From contig JAAYAZ010000031.1 in assembly GCA_012719115.1 (NCBI GenBank), positions 1 through 16,883 on the forward strand: 16,883 nt of DNA, given 5' to 3'. The stretch is from Dehalococcoidales bacterium. Lineage in GTDB: Bacteria > Chloroflexota > Dehalococcoidia > Dehalococcoidales > UBA5627. Positions 6,734 to 14,006 of the stretch are shown here, one piece after another. The first letter of the stretch is position 1. Each line of letters starts with the position of its first letter. The translations under genes and the position numbers were made by a program. The notes under the pieces are model-generated. The model saw only the letters and a program-made list of their open reading frames with translations, was not told the DNA's origin and did no database searches.

Positions 6734-7657
6734 ATGATGAATAACGGTCAGATGTCAGCTATAGCCGTGGATGTAAAAAACATCTATAAAACCTACGGCA
6801 AGAAAACAGTGGTGTCCGATGTATCTTTCTCCGTGGGTAAAGGGGAGGTATTCGGTCTTATCGGGCCTAACGGCGCCGGAAAGACCACTACCATCCGTAT
6901 GATGATGGATATCATCAAGCCGGATTCCGGAGATGTTTATGTTCTGGGCGAAAAATTCCGCGAGGACACCAAGAACAAAATCGGCTATCTGCCGGAAGAA
7001 AGAGGTTTGTATAAAAAACAAACCGTTTCGGAAACCTTAAAATATATGGCATCGCTTAAAGGTATAACAGTAACAGACGAACGCATAGATGAAATGCTGG
7101 AGCATGTCGGAATGCTGCCCCACAAGAATAAGAAAATCGAAGAGATGAGCCGCGGAATGGGGCAGCTTATCCAATTTCTGGTAACTGTTATTCATAATCC
7201 TGCTCTGGTAATACTGGACGAACCTTTTGCCGGCCTCGACCCGGTAAACACAGAGCTTTTAAAAGGCTTGATACTGGAGCTGAAAGAACAGGGGAAATCG
7301 ATTATTTTCAGCACGCATCAGATGAATCAGGTCGAAGAGCTTTGCGACCGTCTTTTTATGATTAACAAGGGAACTGAAGTTCTCTACGGCAAATTGGATG
7401 ACATCAAGCATCAATATCGTGAAAATTCGGTCTTTATTACTTATGAAGGCAATATAGGCAGCTTAAAAGGAGTAACCGAAAGCCGCCAAAGGGACGAATA
7501 TACCGAATTCTTTCTCGATAGCAATACAACGCCACAGGATATCCTGCAGCAGCTTATCGATAGAAGAGTGACCGTAAACCGCTTTGAAATCGGCACTCCC
7601 AGCCTGCACGAAATCTTCATCCGCATTGCCGGAGTAAACGGAGACGGCGATGAATAA
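6734..7657 (+). CDS. ABC transporter ATP-binding protein (NatA-like, ABC-2 exporter class)
   Basis: This 307-aa ATPase shows Walker A GPNGAGKTT (44-52), a Q-loop-region substitute GYLPEERGLY (84-93), the signature in the variant form MSRGMGQLIQ (138-147), Walker B ALVILDEPFAGLDP (157-170) and the switch His in IIFSTHQM (H195). The Y-L-P-E-E-R-G-L-Y form, with no glutamine at the Q-loop, and the C-terminal extension of about 90 residues ending in EIGTPSLHEIFIRI are typical of the NatA/DUF4162 exporter group. It drives the permease encoded by the overlapping next gene. Two adjacent ATG codons (6734, 6737) and a third at 6752 are possible starts; no strong Shine-Dalgarno separates them. Confidence 0.93.
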   Translation: MMNNGQMSAIAVDVKNIYKTYGKKTVVSDVSFSVGKGEVFGLIGPNGAGKTTTIRMMMDIIKPDSGDVYVLGEKFREDTKNKIGYLPEERGLYKKQTVSETLKYMASLKGITVTDERIDEMLEHVGMLPHKNKKIEEMSRGMGQLIQFLVTVIHNPALVILDEPFAGLDPVNTELLKGLILELKEQGKSIIFSTHQMNQVEELCDRLFMINKGTEVLYGKLDDIKHQYRENSVFITYEGNIGSLKGVTESRQRDEYTEFFLDSNTTPQDILQQLIDRRVTVNRFEIGTPSLHEIFIRIAGVNGDGDE

Positions 7658-8867
7658 GATTAAGACTATTTTCAAATACGAGTTATTCACCACCATAAAG
7701 CGAAAATCCTTTATTCTAATGACTCTGGCTTTCCCGCTGCTGGGATTTTTGATAATCGGTGGTTTTAGCCTCATACAGGGAACCGATGGTGAAACTCCAA
7801 TCGAGGAAATTAAGGTTGGCTACGTGGACGAACCGGGTGGGTTTGACAACCACCTGACATACGGTAACGTGACACTGATTCCACAGGAAGGCCAGCAAGC
7901 AGCTTTCGATAATATGACCGAAGGCATTATCAGCCAGTACTTTGTGATACCGGAAAATTATATGACTACCGGTAATGTAACCAGATATACCCTTACAAGA
8001 GAACTGGATGTATCCAGCCAAGTATATTATGCCATCGAAAGGTTTCTGGTTAATAATATCCTGGAAGGAAAAGTCGACAGCAGTATTGTAGACCGTGTGG
8101 CATCGCCCCTTTACCTGAGCAGTATAACACTGACACCGGAAGGTGGGGAGTCCGGACAGCAGGGAGGGTTTACTTCCTTTATTGTTCCGTATATTTTCAG
8201 CATATTGCTGATTATGGCTATATTCACATCATCGGGTTTCCTGTTACAGGGACTGGGGGAGGAGAAGGAAAACCGTGTGATGGAGATTCTTCTCTCGTCG
8301 GTTTCATCTACCCAGCTTATTACCGGTAAGGTACTCGGTTTGGGAGTTGCCGGACTTATTCAGGTTGTAGTATGGCTTATTTCCGCCAAGTTTATTGCCG
8401 AGATGGCTTCAACATCTATCGGCGGTTTGTTGAGCGGGCTCACCATAGCAACCGACTTTCTGATTATCGGCGTTATTTATTTTATACTGGGATATTTACT
8501 CTTTGCCATTATTATGGCAGGAGCCGGTTCAATCGGAGCAACCGCCCGCGAAAGCCAACAGTTTTCAACCGTATTTACGCTTCTGGCGGTAGTGCCGTTT
8601 TTCTTTATAGCTCATATCATGGAATTTCCGGACAGCGGATTATCTCAGTTTTTTACTATCTTTCCACTGACTGCCCCTCTTACGGTAATAATGCGCATGG
8701 GTATAACCGATATCCCGACCTGGCAACTGATAACCAGTATGGCTCTGATGATTCTGACAATAATCGGCTCTATATTTTTAGCCGGCAAGATATTCCGAAC
8801 CTTCCTCTTAATGTACGGAAAAACCCCCAAGCTGGGTGAAATAATCCGAATGTTAAGGCAGGCTTAA
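7650..8867 (+). CDS. ABC-2 type transporter permease (NatB/YhaP-like)
   Basis: The 405-aa membrane protein has one N-terminal helix (about 22-42, ILMTLAFPLLGFLIIGGFSLI), an extracytoplasmic domain of roughly 130 residues, and about five clustered helices in the second half. The motif GEEKENRVMEILLSSVSSTQLITGKVLG follows the second helix and is characteristic of NatB-like ABC-2 permeases, as is the Gly/Ala-rich IIMAGAGSIGATARESQQ loop. The gene begins inside the ATPase gene (8-bp overlap), with GGAGACGGCG as ribosome site, so the pair is translationally coupled. Family members export ions, peptides or drugs; the substrate here is not readable. Confidence 0.93.
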   Translation: MNKIKTIFKYELFTTIKRKSFILMTLAFPLLGFLIIGGFSLIQGTDGETPIEEIKVGYVDEPGGFDNHLTYGNVTLIPQEGQQAAFDNMTEGIISQYFVIPENYMTTGNVTRYTLTRELDVSSQVYYAIERFLVNNILEGKVDSSIVDRVASPLYLSSITLTPEGGESGQQGGFTSFIVPYIFSILLIMAIFTSSGFLLQGLGEEKENRVMEILLSSVSSTQLITGKVLGLGVAGLIQVVVWLISAKFIAEMASTSIGGLLSGLTIATDFLIIGVIYFILGYLLFAIIMAGAGSIGATARESQQFSTVFTLLAVVPFFFIAHIMEFPDSGLSQFFTIFPLTAPLTVIMRMGITDIPTWQLITSMALMILTIIGSIFLAGKIFRTFLLMYGKTPKLGEIIRMLRQA

Positions 8868-8902
8868 AAAAGAGATTTCTCTAAATGATTTTGAATCTGG
8901 GA

Positions 8903-8931
8903 TTGTGATTCACCCCCCATTCTGTTATTAT
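8903..8931 (+). promoter_or_regulatory. Promoter of the amidohydrolase gene giving a near-leaderless transcript
   Basis: TTGTGA (8903-8908), a 17-bp spacer and TATTAT (8926-8931) place transcription start at about 8938, only some 4 nt before the ATG at 8942. There is no Shine-Dalgarno. Confidence 0.5.
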
Positions 8932-8941
8932 CATCACAATT

Positions 8942-9784
8942 ATGATTATCGATTTTCATACACATATTTTCCCGCCCCAAGTAATAGAGAACCGCCAGAG
9001 TTACACAGACTGCGACCCCTGTTTTGCCGCTCTTTATGAGAACCCGAAAGCAAAAATGATTACTGCTGAAGAACTTGTCGAAAGCATGGACGCTTCCAGG
9101 ATAGATATCTCCGTAGTGCAGAACATCGGCTGGACAGCCCATGAACTTTGTGTCGAAACCAATGACTACATTCTTGAATCCATAAAAAAATACCCCGACA
9201 GACTGGTCGGATTCTGCAGTGTCCAGCCACTGTCAATGGGTAACGCTGTAAAAGAAATAGAAAGATGCGCTGCCGGAGGAGCCAAAGGAATAGGGGAGTT
9301 GAGACCCGATATTCAGATGCTGCCAATCGACGATAAAGATTTTATGCAGCCGTTTGTCGATTCGCTGGTAAAAAATAATATGATTCTGCTGACACACAGC
9401 TCCGAGCCGGTAGGACATCAGTATCCGGGTAAAGGAACCGTAACCCCTCAGATGCTTTATTCCTTTATTTACAACCACCCGGAATTGACTGTGGTATGCG
9501 CCCACTGGGTCGGAGGATTACCGTTTTACGCATTGATGCCGGAGGTTGAAATGGCACTCGAAAATGTCTATTTCGATTCCGCCGCGTCACCTTTCCTCTA
9601 TAAACCTCTGATATATCGGCAGGTTAGCGAACTTGTCGGAGAAGACAAGATTCTATTCGGCAGTGACTACCCCTTATTAGAACAATCTCGCATCATAAAA
9701 GAGATACTGCTACAGGATTTGTCCGATATTACCAAGATGAAGATTCTGGGAGAAAACGCACGCCGATTACTGGGAATTGCCTGA
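8942..9784 (+). CDS. Metal-dependent hydrolase of the amidohydrolase-2 family
   Basis: The 280-aa protein is a TIM-barrel hydrolase of the amidohydrolase-2 (ACMSD/decarboxylase-like) group. The metal-binding H-x-H lies at the very N-terminus (DFHTHIFP, H6 and H8). Further ligands fit GELRP (E119), LLTHSSEP (H152), VCAHWVGG (H188) and LFGSDYPL (D242). These fix the start, since H6 and H8 sit on strand 1 and no upstream start adds domain sequence. Members hydrolyse or decarboxylate small ring or carboxylate substrates; the substrate is unknown. ThpR follows after 2 bp, so the two are probably co-transcribed although no functional link is evident. Confidence 0.88.
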   Translation: MIIDFHTHIFPPQVIENRQSYTDCDPCFAALYENPKAKMITAEELVESMDASRIDISVVQNIGWTAHELCVETNDYILESIKKYPDRLVGFCSVQPLSMGNAVKEIERCAAGGAKGIGELRPDIQMLPIDDKDFMQPFVDSLVKNNMILLTHSSEPVGHQYPGKGTVTPQMLYSFIYNHPELTVVCAHWVGGLPFYALMPEVEMALENVYFDSAASPFLYKPLIYRQVSELVGEDKILFGSDYPLLEQSRIIKEILLQDLSDITKMKILGENARRLLGIA

Positions 9785-9786
9785 TT

Positions 9787-10380
9787 ATGGAAAAAATCCG
9801 CTCATTTATTGCTATAGAATTGCCCGAGAGCTTAAAAACGGAACTTGCAGGATTGCAGTCGAAATTAAAAGTGGAAAAGCCCCGCATTAAATGGGTTTCG
9901 CCCGACAGCATACATCTGACTTTGAAATTTCTCGGGGATATCGATGCAACAGCGATAGACAGGATTGAACAGGCTATGACAGAGGCTGTCAATGGCATAA
10001 AGCCGTTTGGTCTAAGTACAGGACAATTAGGCGTGTTCCCCAACCCGCAGCGGGTGCAGGTAGTCTGGGTGGGGTTGGAGGGAGAAATCGATGTATTGGA
10101 CAATCTTTATAATCGATTGGAAAACAGCATAACGAAAATCGGCTTCCCTCCCGAAAAAAGAGGTTTTAAACCGCACCTGACGCTGGCACGCGTCGGGGAT
10201 GAAGCTTCGCCTGAGGAACGTAAAGAATTCGGGGATTTTATAATCTCAAGCAATGCAGAAATAAACTGTTCTATTAAAGCTACGGGTTTAAGCCTGATGA
10301 AAAGCGTGCTGACACCGCGCAGGGCTATCTATACCCGACTCGCCTTTGCGGGTTTCAGTCTTGCCGATAATACCAATTAA
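9787..10380 (+). CDS. thpR: RNA 2',3'-cyclic phosphodiesterase (2H family)
   Basis: The 197-aa product has the bacterial/archaeal ThpR (formerly LigT) layout with two H-x-T-x motifs, HLTL at 43-46 and HLTL at 130-133, about 85 residues apart, forming the symmetric 2H active site. The opening RSFIAIELPESLK, the segment KWVSPDSIHLTLKFLGD and the later FKPHLTLARV are standard. The family opens 2',3'-cyclic phosphates at RNA ends and can ligate tRNA halves in vitro. It lies 2 bp after the amidohydrolase stop and has only a poor ribosome site, so coupling is likely. Confidence 0.93.
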   Translation: MEKIRSFIAIELPESLKTELAGLQSKLKVEKPRIKWVSPDSIHLTLKFLGDIDATAIDRIEQAMTEAVNGIKPFGLSTGQLGVFPNPQRVQVVWVGLEGEIDVLDNLYNRLENSITKIGFPPEKRGFKPHLTLARVGDEASPEERKEFGDFIISSNAEINCSIKATGLSLMKSVLTPRRAIYTRLAFAGFSLADNTN

Positions 10381-10392
10381 ACCGCCGTAGCC

Positions 10393-10422
10393 TTGTAAAC
10401 AAATTGACAACTGATGTATACT
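10393..10422 (+). promoter_or_regulatory. Probable promoter of the 70-aa zinc-ribbon gene
   Basis: TTGTAA (10393-10398), 18 bp, then TATACT (10417-10422) predict a start near 10429. An alternative -35, TTGACA at 10404-10409, would pair with a poorer -10 around 10426-10431. Either choice places transcription start past the ATG at 10414, supporting the GTG start at 10456. Confidence 0.45.
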
Positions 10423-10455
10423 CTAGACAATAAATTCGGCCGGGAGGTGGACTTC

Positions 10456-10668
10456 GTGGAACAAGTTAATTTTCCAAAATGCCAAAAATGCGCCAGCGGA
10501 AATCTGGTACCCCTTTCTGATTTCGGAAGCCAGGGGGCATCTATTCTCTATAAAGCATGGGTTTGTACCAATCCTGATTGCGGTTACAACCTGAAAATCA
10601 GGAACGGGGATATTTATATAAACGAACCTATTTTGAACGGTGTGGGCGGTCGTACCCGGCAGAGCTAA
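10456..10668 (+). CDS. 70-aa zinc-ribbon protein of unknown function
   Basis: The protein starts MEQVNFPKCQKCASGNLVPL (GTG-initiated) and has two cysteine pairs, CQKC near residue 9 and C-T-N-P-D-C in WVCTNPDCGYNLKIRNGDIYI, a zinc ribbon like those of small ribosome- or transcription-associated proteins. I chose GTG at 10456 over the in-frame ATG at 10414 because GGGAGGTGG (10442-10450) lies 5 nt before the GTG and the ATG falls inside the probable promoter. The C-terminal part after the ribbon is short and without known features. Function is unknown; the ComF gene follows 43 bp later. Confidence 0.78.
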   Translation: MEQVNFPKCQKCASGNLVPLSDFGSQGASILYKAWVCTNPDCGYNLKIRNGDIYINEPILNGVGGRTRQS

Positions 10669-10711
10669 AAGTTAAATATTTCTAGATAAAAATAATAAAA
10701 CTGGACATGAA

Positions 10712-11416
10712 ATGTTGCCTGTCTTGGAGGGATTAAAAAAGACGGCGCTGGATTTGCTGTTCCCTCTGCGATGTATCGAATGCGGGAAAGAGGGCAGTCT
10801 GATATGCGCTGCCTGTTATAATCGATTACCGTGGATACTACCGCCTGTCTGCCCTTTTTGCGGTGTCGGCAAGCCGCTTGACACTCCCTGCAATAACTGC
10901 CCGGTATTCGAGACTTGCATTGACGGAATACGTTCTCCGTTCCGGTTTGAAGGCACAATTCGCTCCGCAGTGCACCAATTGAAATACCGGAATCTGAGGG
11001 CGATAGCCATACCTCTGGCAATTATGATGGCTGATTTTGCAAAGGAAAATGAGCTGCCTTACGATATTATTATTCCCGTTCCCCTTCATCGTAAAAGGTT
11101 GAGAGAACGGGGATACAATCAGTCGGAACTGCTGGCCAAGGAATTCGGAAAGCTTACCGCTGTCCAAATTGAAAAAGACTGTCTGATTCGCCATCGACAT
11201 ACCCCTGCACAGGCTATTGCAAAGTCAATACATGAAAGACATTATAATCTTGCCGGTGCTTTTTTGTGCAAAAATGAATGTGTTTGTGGAAAAAACGTTT
11301 TATTGATTGACGATGTAGCGACATCGGGCACCACATTGGATGCCTGCGCCAAAGCTCTAAAATCAGCCGGAGCCGTTTCGGTTTGGGGATTGACAGTGGC
11401 AAGAGATATCCGGTAA
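10712..11416 (+). CDS. comF: ComF family phosphoribosyltransferase-like protein
   Basis: The 234-aa product has an N-terminal zinc finger with cysteines at 21, 24, 32, 35, 47, 50, 60 and 63 (CIECGKEGSLICAACY, CPFCG, CNNC). A type I phosphoribosyltransferase domain follows, with IIPVPLHRKRLRERGYNQSELLAK (120-143) and the PRPP-binding loop VLLIDDVATSGTTLDAC (196-212). This arrangement is the usual ComF layout. Homologues support DNA uptake in naturally competent bacteria, but many non-competent bacteria keep the gene, so competence is not implied. The start has a poor ribosome site; length and the LFPLRC motif at the usual distance support ATG 10712. Confidence 0.93.
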   Translation: MLPVLEGLKKTALDLLFPLRCIECGKEGSLICAACYNRLPWILPPVCPFCGVGKPLDTPCNNCPVFETCIDGIRSPFRFEGTIRSAVHQLKYRNLRAIAIPLAIMMADFAKENELPYDIIIPVPLHRKRLRERGYNQSELLAKEFGKLTAVQIEKDCLIRHRHTPAQAIAKSIHERHYNLAGAFLCKNECVCGKNVLLIDDVATSGTTLDACAKALKSAGAVSVWGLTVARDIR

Positions 11417-11506
11417 ATAATATTTATTAGAAACGGGCCGGGCTTTGCCACAAGGCAGTCACCAGAGCCGCTACAACTTAAAATAAGACGGATTAAGAGG
11501 CGTTAT

Positions 11507-12013
11507 ATGGAATTATATTATACTGTCTTTCAAACTGCCGCAGGATGGATTTCAGTAGTTGCCTCGGATAAGGGGCTGATAAAATGCAGCCTGCCGCAAA
11601 TTGATAAGAAAAAAGCGCTTTCACTTCCGGAGTTATCCGAAGACAAGGCTGTCCTTTCCCGGCACAGGTTTGCCGACTTGGAAAAAAGATTTATTGAGTA
11701 CTTCAACGGGATAAATATCTCATTCCCCGACAAGCCGGATATTCTCGTAGCCACTCCTTTTCAAAGAGCCGTATGGGCTGCGACAAGGTTGATTCCGTAC
11801 GGGGAAACCAGAAGTTATAAGTGGATAGCCGAAAAGGTCGGCAGCCCGAAGGCAACCCGGGCAGTTGGAAGTGCTCTTGGCAAAAATCCTTTGCCTGTGA
11901 TTATCCCCTGTCACAGGGTTATCGGCAGCAACGGAAATTTAACCGGCTTTACCGGTGGCTTGGATGTAAAAATTAAGCTGCTTGAACTGGAAGGCGCCTC
12001 TACGAAACAGTGA
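11507..12013 (+). CDS. Methylated-DNA-[protein]-cysteine S-methyltransferase (MGMT/Ogt type)
   Basis: The 168-aa protein has the Ogt/MGMT layout. A variable N-terminal domain (to about residue 80) precedes the DNA-binding ASCE-like C-terminal domain starting TPFQRAVWAATRLIPYGETRSYKWIAEKVGSPKATRAVGSA. The alkyl acceptor is C135 in IIPCHRVIGSNG, and FTGGLDVKIKLLELEG closes the domain. It repairs O6-alkylguanine by irreversible transfer to the cysteine. GAGGCG upstream (11495-11500) is a fair ribosome site. The gene ends convergently with the I42 inhibitor gene, with a 14-bp overlap of the 3' ends (12000-12013). Confidence 0.92.
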   Translation: MELYYTVFQTAAGWISVVASDKGLIKCSLPQIDKKKALSLPELSEDKAVLSRHRFADLEKRFIEYFNGINISFPDKPDILVATPFQRAVWAATRLIPYGETRSYKWIAEKVGSPKATRAVGSALGKNPLPVIIPCHRVIGSNGNLTGFTGGLDVKIKLLELEGASTKQ

Positions 12014-12383
12014 CGTTAAATACCTTCTGTTGGGTAGATTCATCTTCCCATGGCCTTTGATAATCCATTGTTATCTCGAAATTACCGGCTTTCAATGCTT
12101 TGAAGCGTAAATACTGGGTTCCGCCGGCGCCGGTCATCATTTGCTCTGTTTCATCCTGTCGGTATTCATCCGATATCAACTCGAACTCCGATGCTTCATA
12201 AGACGCCTTCCACGAGTACCCGGTTGTCGGATTGGAATCAAGGGCGATAACGAATTCAACGTTCACTTTTACTTCTATGGTATCGTCGATGTCGCTGTAT
12301 GTTTTCAGGCTACCTCCGGCACAACCGGCTGCCATAAAGGAAACTATCAGAATACAAGCAGCCAAAGCAAAGATTTTAATCAT
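12000..12383 (-). CDS. Chagasin-type (I42) cysteine-protease inhibitor lipoprotein
   Basis: The 127-aa product has a signal peptide with lipobox M-A-A-G-C (lipidated C21) and a chagasin domain with all three inhibitory loops: NPTTGYSW (51-58), GAGGTQYLRFKA (85-96) and RPWE (110-113). The family blocks papain-like cysteine proteases by wedging these loops into the active site. The lipid anchor implies action on the outer face of the membrane, either to guard against host or neighbour proteases or to tune an endogenous one; no cysteine protease is in the window. A GGAGGG Shine-Dalgarno precedes the ATG, and a CCTCCC just upstream could pair with it. Confidence 0.9.
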   Translation of the reverse strand: MIKIFALAACILIVSFMAAGCAGGSLKTYSDIDDTIEVKVNVEFVIALDSNPTTGYSWKASYEASEFELISDEYRQDETEQMMTGAGGTQYLRFKALKAGNFEITMDYQRPWEDESTQQKVFNVTVS

Positions 12384-12387
12384 ATCA

Positions 12388-12399
12388 CCCTCCGGGAGG
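12388..12399 (-). promoter_or_regulatory. Shine-Dalgarno with adjacent anti-Shine-Dalgarno upstream of the I42 gene
   Basis: On the minus strand the bases read CCTCCCGGAGGG, a self-complementary block whose GGAGGG is the ribosome site of the inhibitor gene. A 4-bp stem with a 3-nt loop is the only fold possible, so it is small, but the same bases could pair with other RNA. Regulatory function is speculative. Confidence 0.3.
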
Positions 12400-12409
12400 T
12401 TAACCGAAA

Positions 12410-12439
12410 CTGAATTTCAGCAACGATAAGTGTTTATCG
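12410..12439 (-). terminator. Two small palindromes after radC, possible weak terminator
   Basis: Directly after the RadC stop (12442-12440, minus), CGATAA and TTATCG form a 6-bp stem with a 4-nt loop (12424-12439). CTGAA-A-TTCAG (12410-12420) follows. No T-run is present, so read-through from radC into the inhibitor gene is likely. Confidence 0.25.
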
Positions 12440-13168
12440 CTAGATGCGATTTCTTGCTTTTATCCCCAGAAATTCCGTTTCATAACGCTCTGTTAAACCC
12501 TCACCGGTAAAACTATAATACTTGTTGTCCCCGATTACAATATGGTCTAAAACCTTTATACCGACTGCCTCAGCCGCCATAATCAGGTCGCGTGTTAAAT
12601 CTTTATCGCTCTGACTGGGGGTTGGGTTTCCGGATGGGTGATTGTGTACAAATATCAAAGAGACAGCTTTATATCTAATGGCGCTTTCGATTACCTCGCG
12701 GATGTGAACCGCACTGCTGTCGACCGTACCCTGGAATAAATCCTTGATTTCTATTATATGATTCTGGCTATTCAGATAAAGAACCTTAAATATTTCTTTC
12801 TTCAAACCTCTCATAGAATGATAGAGATAATCGAATACCTCCTGCGAAGAAGACACTGCCTGTTTTTCGATGATGCAGTCCTTGCGGTATTCTTTTGCGA
12901 CTTCATGTACCAGCGAGATGCCAAATGAATTGTGCGGGCCGATGCCCTTTATCTGCTGTAATTCTTCGGGGGAGGCTTCCAGTACGCCTCTCAGCGTCTT
13001 GAATTTTTTTATAGCTTCTTTCGCCTGCTGCTTGCAATCTCTGCGGGGGGAACCGAGAGTAAGCAACAATTCGATGATTTCGTAATCGGCAAAGCCTGTA
13101 AGACCGGATTCGATAAATCTTTCGCGCAGTCTTTTCCGATGCCCATCCAGATTTTTATCATCTGTCAT
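12440..13168 (-). CDS. radC: RadC family (JAB/MPN+) DNA repair-associated protein
   Basis: The 242-aa product begins with the RadC N-terminal helix-hairpin-helix part (GFADYEIIELLLTLGSPRRD, then LQQIKGIGPHNSFGISLVHEV). It continues with the JAB domain, including LYLNSQNHIIEIKDLFQGTVDSS and the metal-binding HNHPSGNPTPSQSD (H175, H177, D188). Length and motif order match the family. Despite the name, no DNA-repair activity is firmly shown for RadC. The start lies in AT-rich sequence (GGACAATATATATG on the minus strand) with no Shine-Dalgarno. The I42 gene follows 56 bp downstream on the same strand. Confidence 0.93.
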   Translation of the reverse strand: MTDDKNLDGHRKRLRERFIESGLTGFADYEIIELLLTLGSPRRDCKQQAKEAIKKFKTLRGVLEASPEELQQIKGIGPHNSFGISLVHEVAKEYRKDCIIEKQAVSSSQEVFDYLYHSMRGLKKEIFKVLYLNSQNHIIEIKDLFQGTVDSSAVHIREVIESAIRYKAVSLIFVHNHPSGNPTPSQSDKDLTRDLIMAAEAVGIKVLDHIVIGDNKYYSFTGEGLTERYETEFLGIKARNRI

Positions 13169-13304
13169 ATATATTGTCCAAATTACTTATTTATTTCTGT
13201 ATGAACAACTAGCAGGTTTCAATGAGATAAATTTAAAGTCCGTTCATGTATAATCAGTAAAAACCTCTACTATTTGTTGACCGGCATCAAATATGACTTC
13301 TAAC

Positions 13305-13541
13305 CTATTTTCCCAACCTGCCTGCCAGTTTAACTCCCAGTATCGCTCCGGCTGCTGCTCCCAAAACAGCACCCAAAATGGCACCGATTTTGCCTACTGC
13401 CTCATAGCCGCGCACACCGCCAAACTCAAAATCAACAAAGTAGTTGCCGCCGATATTCATACCGGCAATTAACCCCAAAACCAAGCCGATAATAAGAAAA
13501 ACAGCACCGCCAATAATTCCTAATAGAATTTTACGCCGCAT
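13305..13541 (-). CDS. Small glycine/alanine-rich membrane protein
   Basis: The 78-aa product has two hydrophobic helices: residues about 5-27 (ILLGIIGGAVFLIIGLVLGLIAG) and 50-73 (VGKIGAILGAVLGAAAGAILGVKLAG). Both have GxxxG-like spacing that favours close helix packing, and a short loop with FGGVRGYE joins them. It resembles glycine-zipper type small membrane proteins, but I recognise no specific family. The ribosome site AGGAAG (minus, about 5 nt before the ATG) supports the start. A TTGACA (13602-13597) 56 bp upstream may be its -35, with only a poor -10. It sits alone between radC and ssrA. Confidence 0.72.
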   Translation of the reverse strand: MRRKILLGIIGGAVFLIIGLVLGLIAGMNIGGNYFVDFEFGGVRGYEAVGKIGAILGAVLGAAAGAILGVKLAGRLGK

Positions 13542-13630
13542 TTAACTTCCTATCGACGACCGGGAGATTCTTTATGCAAAAGTTGAATAATGCTTATGTC
13601 AATTATTATATTAAATTATAATTTACTTTT

Positions 13631-13985
13631 TGGTGGAGACGGGGGAGATTCGAACTCCCCGTCCAATAAAAGCTGCCCTGAATATGCTACAGGTTTATTC
13701 GGCACATTAATCTCGCCGGACTGACCTCTGCCGACCGAGTTCAGCCAAGCCAGCCGATAAGTCTTTCGCTATCCGTATCGGCATTCGGACAACGGCACCC
13801 CGACATTTCGACACCCAATCCCTACCCGCCGGGGTGGGGTAAGGTTGGATGCGCTAGCTGTTTTTAGCCAGCGAGAACCATTTCAGGTTCGCCATTTATG
13901 TTTTTGCCGCCTGTTTAATGAGGGCTGCGACAACCTCAACCTGCAATCCAGTAACTAACTTTTACTGTCGAAACCTTGCGTCCCC
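13631..13985 (-). ncRNA. ssrA: Transfer-messenger RNA (tmRNA), one-piece, encoded CCA
   Basis: The minus strand begins GGGGACGCAAGGTTTCGACAG, the usual tmRNA 5' end, and finishes with a T-arm containing GTTCGAATC and CGTCTCCACCA. GGGGACG and CGTCTCC form a 7-bp acceptor stem with one G-U pair. The CCA is encoded. The 355-nt length suits a one-piece tmRNA. The tag frame ends at 13864 and reads GEPEMVLAG if the resume codon is GGC at 13893-13891 (9 residues), an LAG-type degron instead of LAA. SmpB is encoded 21 bp upstream on the same strand, so both may be cut from one transcript. No T-run terminator follows; the 13542-13630 stretch after the 3' end is AT-rich. Confidence 0.95.
13864..13893 (-). 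other. tmRNA tag-peptide reading frame (GEPEMVLAG)
   Basis: Within ssrA the codons GGC GAA CCT GAA ATG GTT CTC GCT GGC TAA give GEPEMVLAG. The C-terminal V-L-A-G is the degradation signal. The exact resume codon is inferred from the similar Dehalococcoides tag, which I recall as GERELVLAG. In-frame codons upstream (AAA AAC ATA AAT) could extend it. Confidence 0.7.
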
Positions 13986-14006
13986 ATATTCAATTGTTAA
14001 AGATAT

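Noticed and set aside
8372..8839. 155-aa frame inside the ABC permease gene
   Set aside because: It is rich in Tyr, Arg, Ser and Asn, typical of an out-of-phase reading of a membrane-protein gene, and the permease frame explains the DNA.
10665..11021. 118-aa minus-strand frame opposite comF
   Set aside because: It is a shadow of the cysteine-rich ComF N-terminus; no ribosome site or family match.
13660..13860. Inverted repeats that could look like a CRISPR-type or attachment-site structure
   Set aside because: They are the internal helices and pseudoknots expected of the tmRNA; there are no regularly spaced direct repeats.
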